Source: Trichobilharzia regenti (Eukaryota > Platyhelminthes > Trematoda > Strigeidida > Schistosomatidae). From it: DNA of 64,000 nt. Location: assembly GCA_944472135.2 (NCBI GenBank), contig OX235264.1, positions 84,516,319 through 84,580,318 on the forward strand, written 5' to 3'. Each line of letters starts with the position of its first letter. The stretch's first letter is position 1. Position numbers and translations under genes: made by a program. The notes beneath the pieces are model-generated. The model made no database searches and was not told the origin of the DNA. It saw only the letters and a program-made list of their open reading frames with translations. Below are positions 55,449 to 64,000 of the stretch, in pieces.

Positions 55449-55698
55449 ATAAATGGTGCGTCGGTGGCATTGCGGTTAGGGCGCTAGCCGACTATGTACA
55501 TGGTCCGGGGTTCGATTCCCGGCCGACGCACTCCTTTACCTCGCTAAGCCAGAAATAATGTTGGTGAAGAGGAAAGGTTGGGTATGAGTCTAGCAACCCC
55601 ATCCTGTAAAAATAAACACTACTGCTACAGAAACTTCAAGCCACTAGCTTGAGGCCTTATGTTCCACTGGGAGCGTGAAGGAAAAAATTCAATAAATG
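55449..55698 (+). mobile_element. tRNA-derived SINE C-a with 7-bp target duplication
   Basis: ATAAATG at 55449-55455 and 55692-55698. Head GTGCGTCGGTGGCATTGCGG, B-box GGTTCGATTCC, body GAGTCTAGCAACCCCATCC, tail TTATGTTCCACTGGGAGCGT and A-run. Confidence 0.87.
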
Positions 55699-55706
55699 AA
55701 TTTGTA

Positions 55707-55925
55707 AACTTGAACAAAGCGAGAACAACAATTGTACCAGGATAATATGAGCTCATCTTTTATTATTTCGAGGATTCTTCTCAACTGGTTACAACCTGAA
55801 CATTAAAAAATATGAATGACATTAAAGATATGAACGTACTTTTCCACTATCATAAGGAATAATTGGTAGGAATTAAAAGTAACATTAGTCCGGAATGATT
55901 TAACTGATTAGTAGTTACAAACACT
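55707..55925 (+). repeat. Single arm of the 13.8-kb inverted-repeat family
   Basis: TTGAACAAAGCGAGAACAAC, GAGGATTCTTCTCAACTGG and AAAAGTAACATTAGTCCGGA match the left arm at 13755-13950 in order. No inverted partner found nearby. The gap to 56300 holds nothing recognised. Confidence 0.6.
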
Positions 55926-56299
55926 GACTATTTATAGAATAATTAGACAATCAGGCTTGGAAACAAGTAGGTCAAATGTCGTCAAAAAACCGAAATTGCA
56001 TTGGTGACAACAATGAAGAAGATGAAATAAAGTGAAATGAATTCATGTGGTAAGGTAAAAAAAAAAGAAAGAGAAAATTACTAATAACATGAAGTTTTTG
56101 AATGCATAATTTAGGTCTTTGTCCGTAAATATTTACAGCGGCGGAGAAAACATAGACTTTAGAATGAGTGATTTCGGCTAGGTAGATAACTTCAAAGGAT
56201 AAATCATGTGGGTCTGAATGACCTGACTACAGAAGGTGCACAAAAATTCAAGAGTTCATCATCGTATGCTTGACTTTCCTCAACCAAACTTGATAACGT

Positions 56300-56945
56300 T
56301 CAGCTACGCTCTTCTGGAGAGCATAATTACAAAATACTCTGGGAAATATGAGAAAGTGGATGCACGTAGTGGTAGACATAAGGAAGTTATGAAGATATCC
56401 GCCAAGAGAAGTCTTAAAGGATACCTCTTGATGACTGCGTCCATTTGACTATGGATTACATCTTTAAATCTAAATTGCACATCAAATGCTTTTCTCAATA
56501 GAGGCTTCTTTACGTAATTAGCTGGCATTTTGATGTTGATGTTTTTAAATCAGTGTAATCACATAAATAGCAACTAGTTTATACTAGTGGTACATTTCTG
56601 AATTCAGAACAATAAAATCTCATGCTCACCGGGCACATGAATTACACCAGCGCAACTGATGAAGTCAAAAGTATCCGAAAGACTACGTTTACACAAATTT
56701 GATTACACTGGTTCTAGAATTTCAGCAAGCCATTTTTCTGTAGAATAGTAAGATAAGTTTAGCGTATCCAAAGTAGGTCGCAGAAGGACACAATTTTGAT
56801 TCATCTCCGGAAGACCAAATAAATAAGGAGTGGTTGTAGACAATGGCTTAATGTTTCCATACATACAAGGAGTAACAATAGCTTCAGCCTTCAATTTCTT
56901 CAAAGTTTTCAACACCTCGCTCAATATCCTTGGTTGGATCGTTCT
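56300..56945 (-). mobile_element. PLE-5 RT fragment, decayed
   Basis: Minus strand: LTEIL-like EVLKTLKKLKAEAIVTP and PYLFGLPEMNQNCVLLRPTL (56703-56924), then SLSDTFDFISCA (about 56650-56690), then KKPLLRKAFDVQFRF and LLADIFITSL (56304-56528). These parallel the PLE-2 RT between residues 135 and 317. Motif A is lost. A pseudogene. Confidence 0.8.
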
Positions 56946-57064
56946 AGTAATTTTATTTTAAAAATTTGTCTTCGTCACTAACAATAGTGCGTAATTTGAT
57001 AATATTTTCCTCAAAATTTAAAATAACTAGGGGAATATAAATAAAAACTTTCAAGAGAACAAAA

Positions 57065-57190
57065 GGTCATAGGACGAAACAAGTGTCCAGTATTCCCTGC
57101 AGGTTTTCTATTGATTCTCTAACTGATGACAGCCCATGATGAAATCCTCCAACCAATCAAACTAGCCCCCTACAAAACCTGTACTTGAAA
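57065..57190 (+). mobile_element. Hammerhead SINE family B, 3' half
   Basis: Begins within stem II (TAGGACGAAACAAGTGTCCAG) and continues through CAGTATTCCC, TTGATTCTCTAACTGATGAC and ATGATGAAATCCTCCAACC to CAAAACCTGTACTTG. 5'-truncated, so no complete ribozyme. Confidence 0.78.
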
Positions 57191-57235
57191 AGGTGCTAAC
57201 AATTTACAAAGTGTGTGTGAATCTCAATATTTCAG

Positions 57236-57296
57236 AACGAAAATAGTTGGAGGGAACAAGTGTTTTCAATAAATTCTTCTTCAGGCTCTGTAATTA
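57236..57296 (-). ncRNA. Hammerhead ribozyme at the left end of PLE-6, core intact
   Basis: Minus strand: CTGAAGA (57284-57278), short stem II AGAATTTATT, GAAA (57267-57264), stem III AACA-CT-TGTT, cleavage triplet TTC with C17 at 57254. Stem I arms CAGAG and CCTCC pair poorly compared with the right-end copy. Confidence 0.6.
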
Positions 57297-57460
57297 TAAA
57301 TCCATTAATTTAAGCATACCATAGCCAGTAAAGCAAAGTTAGAAGCTTATCACAAATGTATTGTGGAACAAGTATAACATGGGATGGAACAATAGTCAGT
57401 TAGTTTGGAATATGCTTAATCAATGAGAGAATGAGATAAAAAGACATGAAATAATTCGAT

Positions 57461-57461
57461 G

Positions 57462-57527
<66 letters not shown>
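57461..57527. repeat. AT dinucleotide repeat, interrupted once
   Basis: Long alternating AT run broken by ACATGT near 57485. Confidence 0.9.
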
Positions 57528-57528
<1 letters not shown>

Positions 57529-57703
57529 CAAAAAAAGTAGGGGTTTAGTGTGTGAGTGCAATCACTGGTATATGAGATAATACGAATACAACAGAAAATA
57601 AACCAAGGAATGGGATAGACTAGACACAAGTTTAAGGGTGAAAATGATGACAACAATAATGATTGTGAAATAATAACAATGATATGGGATAAATTTAAAA
57701 GTA

Positions 57704-58006
57704 CTATTGTAACAACAGAAGACAAGGGCCAGGCAACAGATCGTTTTATTATGAAAATCAACACGTATTTATACATATTTCACATACATTATTATAGCTT
57801 ATGCAAGTAGACAAGCGCAGTCATCTGATTGGTTGTTTATCAGAAGTTAGGCAGACAAACGCAGGCTTCTGATTGGTTGTTTCGGGATTCCTCGACAAAT
57901 AGAGTTCTCTATCTGCGAATCATATTTTGCCACGTTAACTTTGCTGTGATTGGTTGTCGAATCAGCCTTGCTCATATTTTCTCACGGCCTGCTCTCACCA
58001 CACTAT
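57704..58006 (+). mobile_element. Solo LTR-like element 3
   Basis: TGTAACAACA (57708) to CTCTCACCACA (58002), 295 bp, flanked by CTAT (57704-57707, 58003-58006). It includes an extra repeat of the GCTTCTGATTGGTTGTTT motif. Inserted in PLE-6. Confidence 0.82.
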
Positions 58007-59135
58007 TGGTGAACGATTGTCAAATAATAATGAATTTAGTGAAGTGAAATGAACAGGTTATTGTAAATATGATGACAAGTTAGAAAAGCATTATTTAAAC
58101 CTAAGGTGATAGAAATCACATGAAAGATCATAAAGTCGTGAAAGGTCAAAAATGAATGTTTGTCAGTGAAACAAAGGAAAAGAAGAAGGGAAGAGAAATT
58201 GCGACATGAAATTAAAGTGCTAATGATTATGGAAGATTTGTTGGCCTTATTGTAGGCCAAGGTAAACTTGGTGGTTGAACAAAGTTCTTCTACGTACAAA
58301 AAGCCAGTCTTCTGATATTTATTGCTACAGCTTCAGCTTTGACAGAAAACGTAGTCGAGCACCTCTAGATAAATTCCCAGGAACGTGAAGAATAACTGAG
58401 AACGCTTGGTTAGGCTTTATCGAGTGTCTAGTACCTAACAAATGGGCTAAGACTGCACTATTTATGCATTTGGTTACCGCTTTACTCAATAAAACAGGTA
58501 CATGTTCACGTGTGCGCAAGGATAAAGCTCTCTGAGTACGGCCAGTGTACCTAGCTCCACATGAGCAGTTGAATTCATGGATACAGACTGATGAGGCCAT
58601 CTTTGGTGATTTATTCTAGAATCGTTGTGCGAGTACTGGTTTAGCTAAGAAGTTGACTACCAGGTTAGCTGCAGAAAATGTTCTCTCTATTGCTCTATTG
58701 AGTGGACATTTTCGAATGTTGGCTGTAATTTCCCCTATGTAACTTAAATTAAGATACAGATGTTTCTTATCTACGGCATCCATCGTTATCCTATCTCTAG
58801 GTATCGACATATACTGTTTTAGAAAGTTCTCTGGATATCAGTTTTCTTGTAGCGTAAGTTTCAGCCTACATATTTCTTCTTTAATGCATTCTTCTGAACA
58901 AATAAGTTTGATTCTATAACTAAGACACTTAAGTAAGTTTCTCAGGTATTGAATCGGTGTTAATCTGTGAAAGTCGGTGTAATGACCCGCCCACTTTCTC
59001 ATGTTCTCATTGGCCATGCATATTCAAATCTAACTAACTAATGTTCCATCCCATGTTATACTTGCTCCACAATACATCTCTGATGAAATTCTAATTTGCC
59101 TTTTTGGATATTGTATGCTTAAATTAATGGATTTA

Positions 59136-59188
59136 TAATTGTAGAGCCTGAAGAAGAATTTATTGAAAACAACTGTTCCCTCTAATTA
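59136..59188 (+). ncRNA. Hammerhead ribozyme at the right end of PLE-6, core intact
   Basis: Stem I TAGAG/CTCTA (59142-59146 with 59180-59184) extended by TAAT/ATTA, core CTGAAGA (59148-59154), stem II AGAATTTATT (weak), GAAA (59165-59168), stem III AACA-AC-TGTT, cleavage triplet TTC with C17 at 59178. One unpaired base sits on each side of stem I next to the core. The best PLE-associated ribozyme in the window. Confidence 0.68.
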
Positions 59189-59215
59189 TTTTTGTTCTGA
59201 ATAAATTATGGGAAT

Positions 59216-59764
59216 ACTCAATTTTTTTTAATTATTCATTGAATGAACCTGTAATCACTTTCCAAAATGCAATTAAATTTTATGAAATTTAAATTAATAA
59301 CCATTAAAATTCTGATAGTTTGTATTAAAACATAAATAGTGATAGTTTTCATGTGTAAATATCTCTCATGGATGTAGTGACTAGACGCTATTGTCGTTGT
59401 GTTGTTATGTAAGATAATCTTCTTGAAGGTCAACTTCACAGAGATCATGAATTGGAATTTATAAGCCTCTCTTTATAAAGCTGAAAAAGTATACATATAT
59501 ATACATATTTTCCGCCAAGCCTTTTCTCTGTTTTTTTTCGAGCTGGTTAGAGCTCTGTTGTCAACAGTCTGTCTTCCTTCCTTTCTGGCTTCACATTCTA
59601 ACGGTATCTTGTCATGGTGGTTGTCAACATGAGCAGCGACTAAAACAGCAGGCTTGCAAACCTACTGAGGAGAACGTTTCGTTAGCACAGGAAACTCTTA
59701 AACTACCAGTTAATACTGTTGGTCAAGTCAGTCATATATATAAATACTCACTTTGAGAATAATG
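59216..59764. other. No recognisable feature
   Basis: AT-rich; nothing recognised. Confidence 0.45.
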
Positions 59765-59955
59765 ACTGACGTTATTCGTCTAAGAGTGGCTAGCAATGAA
59801 ATCCAGAATGCGCATTCCATCCCACCTAGGACTCATAAGCTTGGTGTGGCTGCACCGCTAGTAGGTGATGATGTAACCACTGACACTCAACAACGTCAAC
59901 ATCGGCCGCAGTATAAATCGATCAAAGGGAAATTCAAAAAATATTTGGCAAGTAA
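59765..59955 (-). mobile_element. Smα-type hammerhead SINE (family A), decayed
   Basis: Minus strand: tRNA-like part with GTGGTTACATCATCACC, then AGCTTATGAGTCC...GGATGGAATGCGCATTCTGG (core CTTATGA, GGAA for GAAA) and tail ATTGCTAGCCAC. Same layout as 10635-10881 but core-mutated. The frame at 59753-59965 is incidental. Confidence 0.65.
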
Positions 59956-60160
59956 TAATGACTGATACCTACAGGTGTTTTTGAATTCCATTGCATAATG
60001 ATTTTCACATTGTAAAAATCAGTAGATTTTCAGATGTTAATTGAGGAGATATATGTTCGACAGTAAATATGTTGCTACTTTAGTGACGTATGAATGTCTA
60101 CTGTGAACAAAAATTCAAAAGTAGTGAGTAAAGGTGATCGAATTATTTACAGTTATTTAA

Positions 60161-60478
60161 TTGATAATTCCTAAAAGTATGCAATTGACTTATGTCAGTG
60201 TTTTGGTGAGTTATCATTTGAAACCAAAGAAAGGAGCCTTAAGTCAATGGAAAAACTGGCACGGAATTATGCTCCTGTCCATCCCAAGCAAAGTACTAAG
60301 CCGCATCAACCTGGAGAAAATCAAACACGCCAACCTGGATGAAAAACTTCGACCGGAACAAGCTGGATTCAGGAGAAACAAGTCATGTATTGATGAAATC
60401 GCCACACTACGGATCATCATTGAACAAAGCTTGGAATGGCAGTCACCTCTCCACCTCACTCAACTTCATCGACTTTGA
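60161..60478 (+). pseudogene. RTE reverse transcriptase, N-terminal fragment
   Basis: Frame of 105 codons containing RT fingers motifs: NWHGIMLLSIPSKVLSRINL and FRRNKSCIDEIATLRIIIEQ. It then shifts frame before FIDFEKAFDGA, so the polymerase is broken. Confidence 0.82.
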
Positions 60479-61650
60479 AAAGGCCTTCGATGGTGCAGCG
60501 TCGACAGAGAGGTCGTTTGGCAACTACTTCGCTACTACGGGGTGCCATCGACAGTTATACATCTCATCCAACAGTTTTTCGACAATACTGCATACCAAGT
60601 AATTCACAACGGGAAACTTACGGAGGCCTTCGAAGTGAGGACGGGAGTGAGGCAAGCTGGCTGTCTACTATCGCCAATCATCTTCCGGATTGCAGTAGAT
60701 TGGATAATGTGACAAACAGTTAGCGGGAAACGAGGAAACAGGCATAAAATGGACTCACACAAAGACAAAACTGGAGGATCTGGACCTCGCTGATGATGAC
60801 ATATGTCTGATTTCCCACAGACTGGAAGATATGCAAGTGAAAAGCAACAAGCTGTCAGAAGAAGCATCCCGAGAATATAGAACATCAGGTGAACACAGAT
60901 AAAACAGAGGTGATGAAGATTCCTGGCCAACACCAACAGCAACAGCAACAACAACAGACAACAATCAGCAAGCATAAATGGGAGGAACCTGAAAGAAACA
61001 GCCTCCTTCACCTACCTGGGAAGCATCGTCTCAACTACAGGCCAATGGAACTGACGAGGATATCAAAGCGAGAATCGGAAAAGCAAGACAAGCTTTCATT
61101 ACTCACGTCAAGTCTGTGTGGAGGTCAACAGAACTCACCATCAAAAATAACATCCGAATTTTCAACTCCAATGCGAAGTCAGTCAGTGCTACTATACGGA
61201 TGGATCAGAGACTTGGCCAGCGCGTCATAAAGAGCATCTCAAACAAACTTGAGACCTTCATTAACAGTTGTCTTTGCTCAATAACACTCAAGATCAGATG
61301 GCCGGCCAGAAGAGACCAGAAACATGGATCTCTGGAAGTGAGCGAACCAATCAGGAACCGGTTGTGAAACAAATAGGCGGGAAGAAATGGAGATGGATTG
61401 GCTGGCCATACTCTGAGAAAACGAGCCATCAAGTGACATCACTAGACAAGCTATCGTTCAAGTGGAACCCGAAAGGGAAGCGGGCGGCTAGTTGGTCGTC
61501 AATGCGAGGGTGACTTAGAGGAGGTCATGTGAAGAGGAGATGAAAGCATGTGGGCAGACTTGGAGTGGGGTAAAATAATTGGCAGAGAACCGAACGCAAT
61601 TGAGACGCGCAGCTGAAGCCCTATGTTCCTCTAGGAATTAAAGTATATTA
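60210..61650 (+). mobile_element. RTE-clade non-LTR retrotransposon, 5'-truncated third copy
   Basis: Starts within the RT (KPKKGALSQWKNWHGIMLLS) and runs to GAAGCCCTATGTTCCTCTAG with an ATAAT tail near 61650. The frame 60161-60478 keeps EQAGFRRNKSCIDEIATLRI intact, which shows what the shared frameshift in the other two copies destroyed. The catalytic region (GGATCTGGACCTCGCTGATG) is present but with frameshifts. A CAG/CAA glutamine repeat lies at 60935-60958. Confidence 0.88.
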
Positions 61651-62149
61651 TAATAATAATTAAGATAAATTGATCGAGTTCTACTTTTTGAGCGGTAGTT
61701 TCCTCAAACAGTCTTTTATTGGAGGATTCGGTAAATTCACTGTGTTTCACAAACTTAATAAACTATAATTATCAGAATTCAGATAAATTCTTAAATCATT
61801 CAGTGTATTGACGTATGCTTAGGATTTTGTGAACAATAAAAAAATGTCTCCCATCTCTACTTACTTCAGGCAAAAACCTCGGTATTCAGAGAAAGTTTTT
61901 CTTCTTTGTTATCTGTGCAAAATTTCTGGAAATGTTAAATACATTTAAATAAGAGGAATAAAATTCTCTTGACACAGAACTGGTTTTCTCATAGAATGAA
62001 TTAGATTAATTTGAATTGACTAGTAAGTAAGTCAATCAAGCGAAAGTCAAATAATTCGTTAGACGATAAATTTCCATGAAGCATTATGCTTTCTTCAGGA
62101 AGAAAATGCATCGATTTCTCCTGAAAATCTACTATTTTCACAATATGAT
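61651..62149. other. No recognisable feature
   Basis: AT-rich; nothing recognised. Confidence 0.45.
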
Positions 62150-62345
62150 ACAAGGCTCACCAGTTAGACACATGGTCCAGGTTTGATTCTCTGTCAATGT
62201 CTTCTAAAACCTCGCCTGGCTGGTAGTAAGCCTAGAATAGAGGGAAGGTTGTGCTTGAGGTTAGAAGATCGTTGAAGTAACACAGTTACTACTGAAACTT
62301 TTAAAACAGGTGGAACCATATGTGCTACTCAGAAAACAAAGGGGA
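62150..62345 (+). mobile_element. tRNA-derived SINE family C, decayed
   Basis: CACATGGTCCAGGTTTGATTC (head with B-box), AGGGAAGGTTGTGCTTGAGG (body) and GGAACCATATGTGCTACTC (tail) follow the C-a order with many changes. Confidence 0.55.
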
Positions 62346-62977
62346 GAAAAAAGGAGTAATTTATCCTTCTAGCGCTACACCTAACAGAGGATTTTGAGGT
62401 TCTGTTTCCAGTAATAAAGAGCTAATAAATTGTGTTTTGAATGTGTGGATATATTAGGTAGCACATGTCTGTGCTTTTCTTCACTGAGGCGTAGCTTTAT
62501 TTCTATCAGGATGGTCTTGTTTGTCCATGAGAAAGAGCAATCCATATTATGTTTGATATTCACTTATTATTATTACACACACTGGGATTCTTATTATCCG
62601 GTGAAATAGCTGATGTCTGTATATTTTGATTAGATAACAGGACCTCCCGGGACGCTTCACTTTTGCAGAATAAGAATTTAGTTAAGAATTAAATAAGAAT
62701 TAAAATAGAAGATTGTTATGGAAAATTGGTTAATATACATATATACATTAGTCTCAGTCACAACTACTTCACATTTCCTGTTTCAAGTAAGCAGTATGTT
62801 ATTAGTACAACTTTTCTTCTAGTTAAAGATACCTATCCCACTAATTAGACTTGTTGCCTGCTATTGAAACATTTTTTATGGATCTACATCAACTAGCTTA
62901 GGACTTCTTTAACCGCTAACATCCAAAAATGTAGTCTGTTTTCATTCTATCATCTTACTTCATATAACTATCATCAC
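62346..62977. other. No recognisable feature
   Basis: AT-rich; nothing recognised. Confidence 0.45.
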
Positions 62978-62978
62978 T

Positions 62979-63178
62979 GTGCGTCGGTGGCACAGTGGTT
63001 AGGACTCCCGCCGACCATGCACATGATCCGGGGTTCGAGCCCTCGCCGACGCACACCTGATATCTATTGTCGGCCTGCGAACTCTGGGCTACCGATATCC
63101 ACGCTGAAAATTCCATACATGTACCAAAAATACGGTGTGGAATCAAGCTGTAATCAAAAAATAAAAATAAAATAAATA
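62979..63178 (+). mobile_element. tRNA-derived SINE C-b
   Basis: Head GTGCGTCGGTGGCACAGTGG, B-box GGTTCGAGCCC, CGACGCAC pairing with the head start, ACACCTGATATCTATTG, tail ACGCTGAAAATTCCATACAT and GTGTGGAATCAAGCTGTAAT with an A-rich end. Both strands show incidental short frames. Confidence 0.88.
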
Positions 63179-63254
63179 TGAGTGTAAGAATGCTACCTAT
63201 TCTCTTTGTTTCACCAGCATTTCTCTAGCATATTTTATATTAAGTACGAATTTC

Positions 63255-63495
63255 ACAAGCAGAAGAAATAGAATAGTGGCAGCTCCATCTTTGAACGCCT
63301 TTTCATCTCTCAACATCTATCACTCAAGCATGAAGGCTTCACAGTCCTATACAGAGTCCCTCAGTATTCTGCAAAGGGACTTCGCATAAGCCATCTGTAC
63401 ATAGCTGAATCACTGGCTATTCAGGATCTGAAATTGGCTCTCTGCATATTCACTCGCCCTAAAGTGGCTAGAGTAACGTTCCTACCATGATTTTG
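63255..63495 (+). mobile_element. PLE 3' coding fragment
   Basis: Encodes a C-terminal PLE piece: KHEGFTVLYRVPQYSAKGLR followed by ISHLYIAESLAIQDLKLALC, matching SFKVIYKIRSNLSKG and EALAIQKLKSTLC of PLE-4. The frame stops at 63488-63490. The RT and the nuclease signature are absent. Confidence 0.72.
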
Positions 63496-63834
63496 ATTCT
63501 TTTTTTTTATTATCTTATGAATATGAATCACCAAAAAGAAAATTTTTCTTCACAGTTCACGTCATTTTCTTACTAACAAGAATTCTTTATTTCCTACACT
63601 ATCGAAATGTATGTCCTCTAAGACTACAAAATTTAATAATCCCATAGCAGATTTTTATGCTTAATTTTGCAACTTATTTTATATAAATCATGAAGAATAT
63701 ACACGAGACATATTTTTGCTCTCAGAATAATCTACTCAAGTAACTCCTCAATATTCACTTAGCAAAAAGAATGATATACTTGGATTTACAGTCCTCTTTC
63801 TTCGTTTCTTCCATTCCTTTACGAACATCTGAGC
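63496..63834. other. No recognisable feature
   Basis: AT-rich; probably partly PLE 3' untranslated sequence, but not demonstrable by eye. Confidence 0.4.
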
Positions 63835-64000
63835 ATTGAAGTTTCACTAGCGTTTATGTTGTTCTACAGGATAGGGTTGCTTATCTCAAACCCAAACCTT
63901 CCCCGCCCCTTTCACGGAACTACTATCGGCTAGGTGGGGTTTCGGAGTGAGTTGGCCGGCGCCACCTGCATGATTGACTCAGTGCTTCTTTTCTTTGTAG
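63835..64000 (-). mobile_element. tRNA-derived SINE family C-a, decayed, reaches window end
   Basis: Minus-strand order of the C-a body and head remains: GAAGTTTCACTAGC, CTACAGGATAGGGTTGCT, CCCAAACCTTCC, GAGTGAGTTGGCCGGC and GCCACCTGCATGATTG. Confidence 0.5.

Larger units (their letters stand above)
57230..59215 (-). mobile_element. PLE-6 with hammerheads at both inverted ends, split by a solo LTR
   Basis: Left end (57230-57415, minus) and right end (59033-59213, plus) are inverted copies of one PLE 3' end. The minus-strand body at 58320-59000 encodes endonuclease sequence: KKHLYLNLSYIGEITANIRK (58616-58810) and VCIHEFNCSCGARYTGRTQR (58325-58600), with a frameshift between. An AT run lies at 57461-57527 and a solo LTR at 57708-58002. 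No RT core is left. Confidence 0.82.

Noticed and set aside
57461..57527. Promoter or origin signal in the AT runs
   Set aside because: Simple dinucleotide repeats inside mobile elements; no other evidence of regulation.

Overview
This window looks like intergenic or intronic DNA of a flatworm parasite, most likely a blood fluke (Schistosoma). The evidence is AT-rich sequence, Smα-type tRNA-like elements carrying hammerhead ribozymes, several Penelope-like elements (PLEs), and RTE-type non-LTR retrotransposons. I found no complete host protein gene. The recognisable content is mobile DNA, plus one 5S rRNA-like copy and two weak, unassigned ORFs that could be exons.

Layout. 0-12 kb: a minus-strand PLE fragment (1-1145), then a 3.26-kb PLE insertion (1768-5024) with two 1200-bp inverted arms, then hammerhead SINEs at 5.3-8.2 kb and 10.6 kb. 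12-26 kb: a 5S rRNA-like copy joined to a tRNA-derived SINE, an inverted-repeat element (13.8-14.9 kb) interrupted by a hammerhead SINE, RTE fragments, an exact 936-bp tandem duplication between SINEs (21-23 kb), and an old dispersed repeat hit by a solo LTR and a SINE (24.4-25.8 kb). 27-31 kb: a PLE remnant split by a second solo LTR, and a Smα copy with a perfect 45-bp inverted repeat around its ribozyme. 32-35 kb: a near full-length decayed RTE. 36-39.7 kb: a second inverted-arm PLE with an open frame of about 665 codons. 40-50 kb: a SINE nested in a hammerhead SINE, a second long RTE copy (minus), a PLE tail, a diverged RTE and a different LINE. 51-64 kb: four more PLE pieces, a third solo LTR, more SINEs and a third plus-strand RTE.

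How the parts relate. PLE ends carry hammerhead-like motifs and PLE copies are usually arranged with inverted tails. The hammerhead SINEs also occur as tail-to-tail inverted dimers inside a single target-site duplication. A separate tRNA-derived SINE exists with two alternative tails: one matches the 3' end of the local RTE elements, the other the 3' end of the LINE at 49.6-50.6 kb. This suggests one tRNA-like head mobilised by two different LINE machineries. Alignments were made by eye; no database search was run.
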